Assembly: GCA_000720375.1 (NCBI GenBank)
Contig: JOAA01000012.1
Location: forward strand, 256,957-320,956
Direction: 5' to 3'
Length of the DNA: 64,000 nucleotides
From: Rhodococcus rhodnii
GTDB lineage: Bacteria; Actinomycetota; Actinomycetes; Mycobacteriales; Pseudonocardiaceae
Part shown: positions 40,883 to 48,779 of the stretch, piece after piece
Layout: each line of letters opens with the position of its first letter
Numbering within the stretch: the stretch's first letter is position 1
Notes under the pieces: generated by a model
What the model was told of the DNA's origin: nothing
Databases searched by the model: none
Seen by the model: only the letters and a program-made list of their open reading frames with translations
Made by a program: the position numbers and the translations under genes

Positions 40883-42184
40883 TCAGACCTTGCCGAGCTT
40901 CTCGAACGGAGTCGCGATGCCGTCCTTGAACGTGCGTCCGGTGTGCCGATAGCGCAACGTCAACCTGAGCAGCGCGAGAACAATGTAGACGCCCGACAAC
41001 ACGATCGTGACCCACTGGTTGGCCTCGGGTGGCAACACAATGCTGGCGGCGAACTGGATCCCGAACAGTCCGAAAAGGACCCCGGCGGCCGCGCCAGTGA
41101 GCACGTGGTCAAGCAGGATGCTGACGGCGAACAGCGACTGGGCCGCGGTCAACAACAGTTCGAGCCGTTGATGGCCGTCCAGCGGCAGGCCACTGAACGT
41201 GCCCGCGGACAAAGCGAAGACGATCGGGATCGTACCGACCAGCAGCGTCCATTGGTTGACCTTGCTGGACAGCAACGTGGCCAAGGACTGCGAAGCCTTC
41301 AGACGCGCTGCGTACAGGCAGGCGACGATGAGCTCCGGAGACTCGCTGGCCAGCGGTGCGACCCATTGCACGAGCAGGAACTTGTCGACGCCCAGCTGTT
41401 CGCCGGTGCCGACCAGGCTTTCGGCGAAATGCTCCGCACTCGCCAGAATGATCACGCCTGCCGTGGCGAACATGCCGATCACGTAACTCCGACGCGACTT
41501 CTTGGGCTTGCCGCCCACCCATTGCGCCACGCCGATCAGTTCCGGCTTGTCCGTTGGCGCCTGGGCGAGCCGCCAGGCGTACAAGGCGAAGATCGCGACG
41601 AACACGACGGCGTCGATGAGCGTCAATGAACTCCGCAACGGCAACGTCAGCGAGTAGACCGTGGCGACGCCAAGGAACGCCAGTTCGACCGAGACCGCGG
41701 GTTTGAACTCCACCCGGCCGGGGCGTGGGTTCTGCGAACGCGCGCGGGCGGCGGCGATGCTGGCCACAAGGACCACCAATGGCCAGCCGAACCCGACCAG
41801 GATCCGGTTCGCGCCGGTCATGTTCGCCAACGCGAGCGAGCACGGATTGCCACCGCCGGTCACGCAGTGCCCCTGCTCGGCGAAAACCTGCCCGGCTTGG
41901 TACGTGAACACCAGGTCGACGGCGTATTCCGGGAGAACGGCGACGATCGCCAGCAGCGCGATCGCCAGCCCAGCGGAAATGTCCACCTGTGCGGCCTCGG
42001 CCGCCCACGACAGCAGGAACGCGGCACCGATGATCGCGGCGCCGAAGATCAGCACCGCGATCGCCGCAGGCAGCTCCGGGTGGGGTAAGCCCAGGTAATC
42101 GGCGGCGCCGAGATAGGTGCCCGCGACCGTGGCAGCTACGGCCAGGGGGAGTTGGACGGGCCGTTTCGGACCGTCCTGGTTCAC
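40883..42184 (-). CDS. CaCA-superfamily cation exchanger
   Basis: A 433-residue protein with about 11 helices. Two inverted alpha repeats are visible: ALLAIVAVLPEYAVDLVF in the first half and VQWVAPLASESPELIVACLY in the second, each with the conserved acidic and Ser/Pro residues of Na+/Ca2+ or Ca2+/H+ exchangers. A loop with CVTGGGNPC could form a disulfide outside the membrane. The start overlaps the transketolase stop by 4 bp, so the two are co-translated. The ion is not predictable. Confidence 0.85.
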   Translation of the reverse strand: MNQDGPKRPVQLPLAVAATVAGTYLGAADYLGLPHPELPAAIAVLIFGAAIIGAAFLLSWAAEAAQVDISAGLAIALLAIVAVLPEYAVDLVFTYQAGQVFAEQGHCVTGGGNPCSLALANMTGANRILVGFGWPLVVLVASIAAARARSQNPRPGRVEFKPAVSVELAFLGVATVYSLTLPLRSSLTLIDAVVFVAIFALYAWRLAQAPTDKPELIGVAQWVGGKPKKSRRSYVIGMFATAGVIILASAEHFAESLVGTGEQLGVDKFLLVQWVAPLASESPELIVACLYAARLKASQSLATLLSSKVNQWTLLVGTIPIVFALSAGTFSGLPLDGHQRLELLLTAAQSLFAVSILLDHVLTGAAAGVLFGLFGIQFAASIVLPPEANQWVTIVLSGVYIVLALLRLTLRYRHTGRTFKDGIATPFEKLGKV

Positions 42185-44076
42185 GGTTGCTCTCCCACGA
42201 TCTGGATTCCGTGGACGGCGCGAGTCAGCACGCGAGCGGCCGTGGTGATGGCGTCCGCGTTGATGCCCGCGTCACGCAGTTGCTCGGCCGGAGTGGCCGA
42301 CGCGGGCATGCTACGAACGGCCAGCTTCCTGATCGGCGGGCCGGGCGTGCCGTCGGCGAACACGTCCAGCACCGCGTCGCCGAGGCCACCCTGCGGCCAA
42401 TGGTCTTCCACCGTCAGCATGCAGCCTGTTTCCCTGGCCGCTTGCTTCACGGTCGCCGCGTCGATCGGTTTGACGCTGTAGAGGTCGATCACGCGGGCGT
42501 CAATGCCTTCCGCGACGAGCGTGTCGGCGGCGCTCAGGGCCTCGTGCACCGTGATCCCGGCGGTGACGATGGTGATCTTGTCGTGGTCGGACTGCCGGAG
42601 AACACGGCTGCCGCCAATGGGAAATCGCTCATCCGGCCGGTAGATCACCGGGGTGTTGCCCCTGGTCGTCCGCAGATAGCTGATGCCGGCGCAATCGGCC
42701 ATTTGGGACACCAGCTGCGCGGTCTGATTGGCGTCACAGGGATACAGCACCGTGCTGGCGTGCACCGCACGCATCATCGCGATGTCTTCGAGGCCCATCT
42801 GGGACGGGCCGTCCTCGCCGATGGAAACCCCGGCGTGCGAACCGGCGATGCACAGCTTGGCGTTGCTGACCGCGGCCATGCGGACGAAGTCGTAAGCGCG
42901 AGTGAGGAATGCCGCGAACGTGGCGAGGTACGGCACCCAGCCGCGAACATGCATCCCGACTGCCGCGGCGACCATCTGCTGCTCGGCGATGTAGAACTCG
43001 AAGAAGCGATCCGGGTGAGCATCGGCGAAGTACTGGGTACGCGTGGAGTCGGCGACTTCGCCGTCCAGCACGACCACATCGTCGCGGGTGCTGCCCACCG
43101 CGGTCAGGGCTTCGCCAAAAGCCGTCCTTGTGGCCACTTTCTTGCCCTGGTCGTACATCGGCAACGCCGGCGCCTGAGCGGCTGTCTGCCGGGGGACCGA
43201 CGGGTGTTCCGGCCGGGGCACGTTCACGGTGACGCTGTCACGTTTGCCGCCGAGTTCGGCGATCGCGTCTTCGGCGTCCGGCAACGGCTTTCCGTGCGCG
43301 CCCTCGGTGTTCTCGACCTCGGAGACGCCTTTTCCTTTGCTGGTATGGGCAATGATCGCGGTCGGCCGGTCGTTGGTCTGCGCCTCGATGTACGCGAGGT
43401 TGATCTGTTCGATGTCGTGGCCGTCGATTTCCACGGTGTCCCAGTCGAAAGCCCCGATTCGCCGGGCGTACGCCGCGGTGTCCCACTGATGCCGGGTCGG
43501 GCCGCGCTGGCCGAGCCGGTTCACGTCCACGATCGCGGTCAGGTTGGCCAGTTGCTCGTGCCCGGCGTGTTCGAACGCCTCCCACATCGAGCCTTCGGCG
43601 AGTTCGCTGTCTCCGCACAGCACCCACACCCGGTAGGCGAGCCGGTCGAGCCGTTTCCCGGCCAGCGCGACTCCCACGCCGACGGGCAGTCCTTGCCCCA
43701 GCGAGCCGGTCGCGACATCCACCCACGGCAGTCGCGGGGTCGGATGTCCTTCCAGCCGGCTGCCCGCCTTGCGGTACGTCATCAGCTCGTCTTCGGTGAT
43801 CGCGCCGCCGGCCGTGAGCATGGCGTAGTACAGGGGCGATGCGTGGCCTTTGGAGAAGATCAGGTGGTCGTTGCCCGGATTCGCGGGATCGTCGTAGTCA
43901 TAACGCAGGTGCCGGGCCATCAGGACGGCCATGAGATCGGCGGCGGACATCGACGACGTCGGATGACCCGAACCGGCGGCCGCGGCGCTGCGGACCGCGT
44001 CCACCCGGAGCCGTTGCCCCAGCTCGGAGAGCTTTTCGACTTCCTGCTGGCTCGGCTGTGCTGTCGTAGTGGCCAT
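42181..44076 (-). CDS. Transketolase
   Basis: A 631-residue full-length transketolase-type enzyme (N- and C-halves in one chain). The thiamine diphosphate site is LCGDSELAEGSMWEAFEHAG with downstream VDVNRLGQRG; HPTSSMSAADL holds the conserved histidine; the pyrimidine domain has the AEQQMVAAAVGMHVRG glutamate and GSHAGVSIGEDGPSQMGLED. It is smaller than housekeeping transketolase (about 690) and resembles the two-part TktN/TktC kind fused. ATG 44076 is used; GTG 44097 is possible. Coupling to a cation exchanger gene is unusual. Confidence 0.87.
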   Translation of the reverse strand: MATTTAQPSQQEVEKLSELGQRLRVDAVRSAAAAGSGHPTSSMSAADLMAVLMARHLRYDYDDPANPGNDHLIFSKGHASPLYYAMLTAGGAITEDELMTYRKAGSRLEGHPTPRLPWVDVATGSLGQGLPVGVGVALAGKRLDRLAYRVWVLCGDSELAEGSMWEAFEHAGHEQLANLTAIVDVNRLGQRGPTRHQWDTAAYARRIGAFDWDTVEIDGHDIEQINLAYIEAQTNDRPTAIIAHTSKGKGVSEVENTEGAHGKPLPDAEDAIAELGGKRDSVTVNVPRPEHPSVPRQTAAQAPALPMYDQGKKVATRTAFGEALTAVGSTRDDVVVLDGEVADSTRTQYFADAHPDRFFEFYIAEQQMVAAAVGMHVRGWVPYLATFAAFLTRAYDFVRMAAVSNAKLCIAGSHAGVSIGEDGPSQMGLEDIAMMRAVHASTVLYPCDANQTAQLVSQMADCAGISYLRTTRGNTPVIYRPDERFPIGGSRVLRQSDHDKITIVTAGITVHEALSAADTLVAEGIDARVIDLYSVKPIDAATVKQAARETGCMLTVEDHWPQGGLGDAVLDVFADGTPGPPIRKLAVRSMPASATPAEQLRDAGINADAITTAARVLTRAVHGIQIVGEQP

Positions 44077-44105
44077 GCCTGTGGCGTTCCCGGGCACCAG
44101 GCCCG

Positions 44106-45029
44106 CTAATCCGTCTCAGGCTCCTCAGGCAGGCGCACGATCGCGACGGGACATGGCGCGTGGTACGCCACAGCGTGGCTGACCGAACCGAGCAAGGCGC
44201 GCTTCAGCATGCCTCTTCCGTGGCTGCCCACAACGAGCAGCGCGGCGTCCTGGGCGTGTTCGAGCAGGGCGTGGGTGGGCCGGTCGGGGGATATCACCTG
44301 GCGGACGTCGACATCGGGATGCCGCTGCCGGTGACCGGCGAGCGACTCGATGAACATCTGCTCGGCTTTCTCGTGAATGTCCTGCCAGGCATAGTCCCAG
44401 GTCCGTACGGGCGCCAGTGCGTCAAGCGGAAGATCGGACCAGGCGTGTACGGCCAGCAGTTCATACCCGTGCCGATCGGCGAAATCGAACGCGAAGTCGA
44501 TGGCGTTGCTGCTGGTCTCAGACCCGTCGACACCCACAACGACCCGTTTGCCATCGGACTGCTCGTCGGAGTGACGCACGATCACGATAGGACGCCGGTA
44601 GGTGTGCATGAGTTCAGCGGCCGTTGAACCGAGCAGAACTCTCGGCAGCGCGGTGCGGCCAGACGGCCCGATCACCAGCAACTGTGCGTCGGACGCTATC
44701 TGGGCAAGGGTTTCCGGGCCGCGCCCGGATACGGCCCGTGGCGTCACCTCGAGTCCGGGATGCGCATTGCGGCACGCCTCGGCGACGCTTTCCAGCTCGC
44801 TTCCCGCGTGGCTGAGCAGCGCCTGCTGTTCGTCGACGTTGAACTGCGGTGTCACCCAGGCCGCGGGCGTCGATGCCATTTCCGGCAGAGCGGGCAGGCT
44901 GACTGCTTGCACGACAACAAGACCGAAGTTCCGGCTGGCGGCCTCGGCGGCTGCCCACATCACGGCCTGCTGCGCCGTGGCTGAACCGTCGTAACCCGCG
45001 ACGACCACCGGACGCTCTACTGTGGACAT
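44106..45029 (-). CDS. Tandem universal stress protein
   Basis: A 307-residue protein with two USP domains (about 7-148 and 158-300). Each has the G-2x-G-9x-G-S/T nucleotide-type signature: LLVIGPSGRTALPRVLLGSTA and LLVVGSHGRGMLKRALLGSVS. ATG 45029 has GGGAG seven bases upstream. The transketolase gene follows by about 30 bp. USP proteins bind ATP and respond to hypoxia or stasis. Confidence 0.9.
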   Translation of the reverse strand: MSTVERPVVVAGYDGSATAQQAVMWAAAEAASRNFGLVVVQAVSLPALPEMASTPAAWVTPQFNVDEQQALLSHAGSELESVAEACRNAHPGLEVTPRAVSGRGPETLAQIASDAQLLVIGPSGRTALPRVLLGSTAAELMHTYRRPIVIVRHSDEQSDGKRVVVGVDGSETSSNAIDFAFDFADRHGYELLAVHAWSDLPLDALAPVRTWDYAWQDIHEKAEQMFIESLAGHRQRHPDVDVRQVISPDRPTHALLEHAQDAALLVVGSHGRGMLKRALLGSVSHAVAYHAPCPVAIVRLPEEPETD

Positions 45030-45048
45030 CCTGACTCCCAAGGACGGG

Positions 45049-45354
45049 TCACACTGGAACCGGCTCTTCCGGATTCGGGTCGGGCTGGCCCGGCGGTGGT
45101 GGTTCCGGTGCGGGCGGGATGGGATCCGGTTCCTCGGGTATCGGCCGCTCCGGCCCTGGGTGCAGGGGCGTCGGCGGCTCGGTGGGCACCGGATGGACGA
45201 GGTGAAGCACGAAATGCCCTTCTGGCTCGGCTGTCTGTCGTACTTCGGCTACCACGTCTCGGCCACGCCGAAACTCCGGGCGGTTCAACGGCGTGGTTCC
45301 TGGGTAGACCACCAGGAATAGGCCGTGCCAGGCTAGGCGAAAGGGTGATCTCAA
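45049..45354 (-). CDS. Possible short proline-rich protein
   Basis: An open frame of 101 codons with an acidic, proline-rich tail (PTEPPTPLHPGPERPIPEEP and further repeats of Pro-Glu-Pro type), ending 20 bp before the universal stress protein start. The only start giving the full frame is TTG at 45354; GTG codons downstream are alternatives. The amino-acid composition is more protein-like than the Arg/Trp-rich opposite strand. If real, it lies at the head of the stress operon and would be disordered. Confidence 0.4.
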   Translation of the reverse strand: MRSPFRLAWHGLFLVVYPGTTPLNRPEFRRGRDVVAEVRQTAEPEGHFVLHLVHPVPTEPPTPLHPGPERPIPEEPDPIPPAPEPPPPGQPDPNPEEPVPV

Positions 45355-45659
45355 TGCTTGTGCTTACCCCGGTAGCAGTTGAAGTTGTCAGCGCCATCAC
45401 GTCGGCGAGCAACCTGCCGGACGCCTCGGGCGTGCGGATCGCGGCGGTGGAAACCTCACCTGGGACAGCGAATCTGAGCGCCGAACTGGTGGACTGCCCG
45501 TTCGACGGCGACCACGTGCTCGCGCAGAAGGGGGCAAGGGTGTACCTGGACCAGACGGCGGCGCGCTTTCTCGACGACAAGATCCTGACCGCCGAGCTGG
45601 ACGTGGACGGTAGCCCGCGGTTCATGTTGTTCGAGCCGGAAACGGACGTTCCGAACTGA
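45354..45659 (+). CDS. HesB/IscA-fold protein without the cluster cysteines
   Basis: A 101-residue protein similar in pattern to A-type iron-sulfur carriers (MLVLTPVAVEVVSAITSASN, SGVRIAAVETS, AQKGARVYLDQTAARFLDDK, LDVDGSPRFMLFEPE). It has only one cysteine (VDCPFD), and the C-terminal CxC that binds iron-sulfur clusters in HesB/IscA is missing. A carrier role is therefore doubtful; it may be a structural or stress-related homologue. ATG 45354 has AAAGGG upstream. It is divergent from the stress operon. Confidence 0.72.
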   Translation: MLVLTPVAVEVVSAITSASNLPDASGVRIAAVETSPGTANLSAELVDCPFDGDHVLAQKGARVYLDQTAARFLDDKILTAELDVDGSPRFMLFEPETDVPN

Positions 45660-45725
45660 GAGTTCTGCCGTGCCAGAAGCTGCCGCGCGTGCTGAGGCCG
45701 GGCACGGGACTCCACGGTCGAAGCT

Positions 45726-45756
45726 GAGTTGCTTTGTGCAACTCATCCCGTATGCT
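45726..45756 (+). promoter_or_regulatory. Operator and leaderless promoter of the HxlR gene
   Basis: The inverted repeat GAGTTG-N7-CAACTC (45726-45744) overlaps the probable -35 (TTGCTT). TATGCT (45751-45756) follows and ends six bases before ATG 45763, so transcript and coding start coincide. The layout suggests autorepression by the HxlR protein. Confidence 0.55.
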
Positions 45757-45762
45757 GAAGTC

Positions 45763-46215
45763 ATGTCGAAGGCACTCGGCAAGGATTCGACCTGCTCCAT
45801 CGCCCGGAGCCTCGAAGTGCTGGGGGACACCTGGACGCTGTTGATCGTCCGGGACGCGCTCGTCCTGGGCTCGACGCGGTTCCAGGAATTCCGGGACGCG
45901 CTCGGGGTGGCGCCGAACATCCTGGCCAAGCGGCTGGCGTTCCTGGTCGACGAGGGTCTGATGATCCGCCGCACCTACCAGGACGCCGGCGCCCGCGCCC
46001 GCGATGAATACGTGCTGACCGAGGCGGGCCGAAGCCTCAGCCTGGTCATCGCGGCCTTGGGGGCGTGGGGACGGGAATTCCGGCCCAGGCCGGACGGGAC
46101 TTCGCCGAGATTCCTGGTCGAGGACTCCGAAACGCCGGCCCAGCTGGCCTTCGTGGCCGCGGATGGCGGCCACGTGCCGCCGGACCGCCTGGTGGCACGG
46201 CGGACCCCGGACTAG
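45763..46215 (+). CDS. HxlR-family transcriptional regulator
   Basis: A 150-residue winged-helix regulator with the HxlR hallmarks: CSIARSLEVLGDTWTLLIVR (Cys13 at the position of the redox-sensing cysteine in many members), TRFQEFRDALGVAPNILAKR as the recognition helix, and LTEAGRSL. The C-terminal tail (115-150) is longer than usual. A longer frame to 45670 would run through the promoter and is rejected. Redox or electrophile sensing is plausible. Confidence 0.87.
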   Translation: MSKALGKDSTCSIARSLEVLGDTWTLLIVRDALVLGSTRFQEFRDALGVAPNILAKRLAFLVDEGLMIRRTYQDAGARARDEYVLTEAGRSLSLVIAALGAWGREFRPRPDGTSPRFLVEDSETPAQLAFVAADGGHVPPDRLVARRTPD

Positions 46216-46309
46216 GTCCGCCGGCGACCAAGCAATCTTGTACCGCTCAGTCCAAGAACCTCGTGGACCGATCGGTCGGCGTGGGTGGTGGCGGGAGTAG
46301 CCTCGGGGT

Positions 46310-47038
46310 ATGGCCGATGCTGACCTGCACTTCTACTTCGACCCGGTGTGCCCGTTCGCGTGGATGACCAGCAAGTGGGTACGCATCGTCCAGCGGCAGC
46401 GGGACTATCGCGTGGACTGGCGGTTCATCTCGCTCCGGCTGATCAACGCCGACGTCGACTACGCCGCCCACTTCCCGCCGGAGTACGAGGCTTCACACAC
46501 GGCAGGATTGAAGCTGCTGCGCGTGGCGGCGCGGATTCGTGACGAGCGCGGCAGTGAACCGCTCGGTGCGTACTACAAGGTGCTGGGCGAGGAGACGTTC
46601 GAGCGTGAACCCGTGCCGGGCGGCAGTGCGGCCGCCGTACATCGCGGCACACATGCGCTGGCGACGGAAGCGTTGACCCGTAACGGATTGCCCGCGGACT
46701 ACGCCGGCGCGTTGGAGGACTCGTCCTGGGACTCGGTGATCCAGGCCGACACCGACGAGGCACTGAGCCTGACCGGCAAAGACGTCGGAACCCCGATTCT
46801 GCACTTCGCACCGCCCGACGGCAGCGCGCTGTTCGGGCCGGTGATCAGCCGCCTGCCCGACGAGACCGAGGCGCTCGAACTGTGGGAGCACGTGACCGCG
46901 CTCGGGCGTTTCCCCGGATTCGCCGAGCTGAAGCGCAGCATGCGTGAGCGGCCACAGCTGCCGGCCTTCGGCGTTCGCCCAGACGAAGTAGGTGTCCAGG
47001 AAGACTGGCACGGCGGCAGCAGGCGGTTGAAGAAGTGA
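46310..47038 (+). CDS. Mycothiol-dependent nitroreductase-like DsbA-fold protein, monothiol variant
   Basis: A 242-residue DsbA/FrnE-like thioredoxin-fold protein resembling the mycobacterial Rv2466c group (FYFDPVCPFAWMTSKWV, DVGTPILHF cis-Pro region, FGPVISRLP, AELKRSMRERPQLP). The active site reads C14-P-F-A17, so the resolving cysteine of the usual CxxC is replaced by Ala. This leaves a monothiol mechanism, probably using mycothiol. TAGCCT six bases before ATG 46310 indicates a leaderless transcript. Confidence 0.82.
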   Translation: MADADLHFYFDPVCPFAWMTSKWVRIVQRQRDYRVDWRFISLRLINADVDYAAHFPPEYEASHTAGLKLLRVAARIRDERGSEPLGAYYKVLGEETFEREPVPGGSAAAVHRGTHALATEALTRNGLPADYAGALEDSSWDSVIQADTDEALSLTGKDVGTPILHFAPPDGSALFGPVISRLPDETEALELWEHVTALGRFPGFAELKRSMRERPQLPAFGVRPDEVGVQEDWHGGSRRLKK

Positions 47039-47059
47039 AGTCGTCGTGTCGGTGAAGGC

Positions 47060-47227
47060 ATGACGGCAACGAGTTTCGACGCGAATCGCGTACGCGTGAT
47101 CGCCGCGGACCTCTTCGCCCGCAATGGCTACCACGGTACGGCTTCGGCTTTCAGCCTGGTTGGCGGTGTTCTTCGGCTCGGCTTTCAGCCTGGTTGGCGC
47201 TGTTCTTCGGCTCGGCTTTCAGCTTGA
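47060..47227 (+). pseudogene. Truncated TetR-family regulator, N-terminal remnant
   Basis: The frame begins like a TetR DNA-binding domain (NRVRVIAADLFARNGYHGTA; about 27 residues), then passes directly into the 34-bp repeat array and stops at 47225-47227. The rest of the helix-turn-helix and the ligand domain are absent, and no matching C-terminal part was seen nearby. The gene appears to have been cut by the repetitive segment. Confidence 0.6.
47144..47219. repeat. 34-bp tandem direct repeat, about 2.3 copies
   Basis: TCGGCTTTCAGCCTGGTTGG begins copies at 47144 and 47178, with one mismatch in 29 compared bases, and a third partial copy (TCGGCTTTCAGC) starts at 47212. The period is exactly 34 bp. 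It marks the break in the TetR gene. Confidence 0.75.
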
Positions 47228-47266
47228 CTTCTTTGGCTTCGGCTTCCAGCTTTTGGTGCCCGCCGC

Positions 47267-47416
47267 GGCTCGATTTGACTTGGGGCCCCTGCGGCGCGCT
47301 CGGGGAGGAAGTCGGGGAGTCCCCTTTCCTTCAGCCTTCATTTTTCCTTCGTGGCGCGTGGGGCCTCCCCGCACCGGACAGTTTAAGCGCGCCGCTACCC
47401 CAAGTAAAATCGAGCC
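47267..47416. repeat. Non-coding element flanked by 19-bp inverted repeats
   Basis: GGCTCGATTTGACTTGGGG (47267-47285) and CCCCAAGTAAAATCGAGCC (47398-47416) are inverted copies with 18 of 19 matches. Between them are two short G/C hairpins (GGGG-AGT-CCCC at about 47314-47324 and GTGGGGCCTCCCC at about 47358-47370). No credible gene covers 47228-47490; open frames in it have atypical composition and T-rich runs. It looks like a miniature or lineage-specific intergenic repeat. Confidence 0.65.
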
Positions 47417-47490
47417 TCCGCTCGGGGATCGGTTGCTTTTCGCTGCGCGTTTCGCCCTGCTGCGACGCCTTTGACCGCGTCGTGGGAAAG

Positions 47491-48666
47491 TCACCACGCT
47501 CGCCGCAGGACTTCGATCACCTCTGCCTCGCTTGTCACCGGCCTGGGATTCGCTGCTCCCAGCACATCCGCGACGCATTCCCTGGCCAGCGCGGGCAAGT
47601 CATCTTGCCGTATGTCCAAATCGCGGAGTCTGGTCGGCAGATTCTGGGCGGTGATGAAGCGTCGCAACAATTCTGCCGCGCCGAGACGGGGATCGGCCCC
47701 GGTTCCTGTCGCCAGGATCCCGGCGATTACTTGCTGCGGGGCGCGGGTGTATTCGAGGTTGAACTCGAGCACTGATGGCAGCACCACGCAGGACGTGATT
47801 CCGTGCGGGATGCCCAGTCGGCCGCCGAGTCGGTGGCCAAGCGCATGACTCAGTCCAAAGCGGACGTTCGGGACGCCGAAGATGGACTCCCATGCCCCCA
47901 CTTGGCATTGGCCTGCTGCGTGGAGGTTCCAGGCGTCCTGATAGGACGACGGAAGATAGCTGACCAGGCGGCGCAAGGAATCCGTGGCGAGCGCGTCCAC
48001 AACCGGTTGTGCGTCTGCTGAACAGAGGGCTTCGATCGCATGGTCGATCGCTTTGAAGCCGGTGGCTACCCACATCGGACGTGGTGTGTGGACGGTGATC
48101 TCCGGGTCGAGTATCACCGCTTGCGGGGCGAAGTTTTGGGCGCCGTAGATGTCTTTCACTTGGCGCACGGTGTCCGTGATGCCGATGAATCCGGTGAACT
48201 CGCCCGCCGAAAGTGTTGTGCTGACCGAGATGTGCGGGAGGCTTGACGTCGCGTTGGCGGTGTACGGGCGGCAGGCGAGAAGATCGTCGCGGGTCGTCAC
48301 ACTTCTCGTGATGCCCATGGCGATCGCTTTGGTCAGGTCGATCGCGCTGCCGCCGCCGATGCTGAGGAGTCCGTCGACGCCCGCGTTGCTTGCCGTTTGG
48401 ATGCCCGCCAGTACGGCGTCGTGGGGGACGTGTGGACGGCTGCCGTCGAAGATCGCGACGACTCGTCCTCCGGTGGCTCGCTGGAGGCAGCTCTCGACGT
48501 CGAATCTGGTCATCAGGCTGGGGGAAGCGACCACGAGCAGCCGGGTCACGCCGAGTCGCTCGCACTCCTCGGCCAGTGCGCCGATGGATCCGGGTCCGAA
48601 GTGGACGGAGTCGACCGGTGCCGTGGTGAACTTGCCGGCCGGCGGCCGGGTCTCGCTGTCGCTCAT
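47491..48666 (-). CDS. Iron-containing alcohol dehydrogenase / maleylacetate reductase family
   Basis: A 391-residue Fe-ADH fold. The nucleotide motif is SIGGGSAIDLTKAIAM; metal ligands lie in GFKAIDHAIEAL and FGLSHALGHRLGG...GIPHG (three histidines). N-terminal FGPGSIGALAEE is typical of the family. Members reduce maleylacetate in hydroxyquinol/resorcinol breakdown or oxidise alcohols. No chlorocatechol or hydroxyquinol dioxygenase gene is adjacent, so the substrate is open. The gene ends at the repeat-rich segment. Confidence 0.85.
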   Translation of the reverse strand: MSDSETRPPAGKFTTAPVDSVHFGPGSIGALAEECERLGVTRLLVVASPSLMTRFDVESCLQRATGGRVVAIFDGSRPHVPHDAVLAGIQTASNAGVDGLLSIGGGSAIDLTKAIAMGITRSVTTRDDLLACRPYTANATSSLPHISVSTTLSAGEFTGFIGITDTVRQVKDIYGAQNFAPQAVILDPEITVHTPRPMWVATGFKAIDHAIEALCSADAQPVVDALATDSLRRLVSYLPSSYQDAWNLHAAGQCQVGAWESIFGVPNVRFGLSHALGHRLGGRLGIPHGITSCVVLPSVLEFNLEYTRAPQQVIAGILATGTGADPRLGAAELLRRFITAQNLPTRLRDLDIRQDDLPALARECVADVLGAANPRPVTSEAEVIEVLRRAW

Positions 48667-48779
48667 CGCTCAACCCCCGACGCGGCGCTCGTTCCCCGCC
48701 CAGTACTTGTCCACGCGGGCAGGCGGGACACGACTTGCTTGCGGTCAACGATATACAGGAATTCCAGCCTGTCGAGGTC

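Noticed and set aside
42187..44109. 640-codon + strand open frame over the transketolase
   Set aside because: Low-complexity Arg/Gly/His product; the transketolase motifs are on the minus strand.
45022..45321. Small + strand frame overlapping the universal stress protein start
   Set aside because: Arg/Trp-rich composition and overlap with the stress-operon ribosome-binding site; the opposite frame is more protein-like.
47124..47848. Several open frames across the repeat segment
   Set aside because: They are built from the 34-bp repeat and T-rich DNA, overlap each other in different frames and extend antisense into the Fe-ADH gene.
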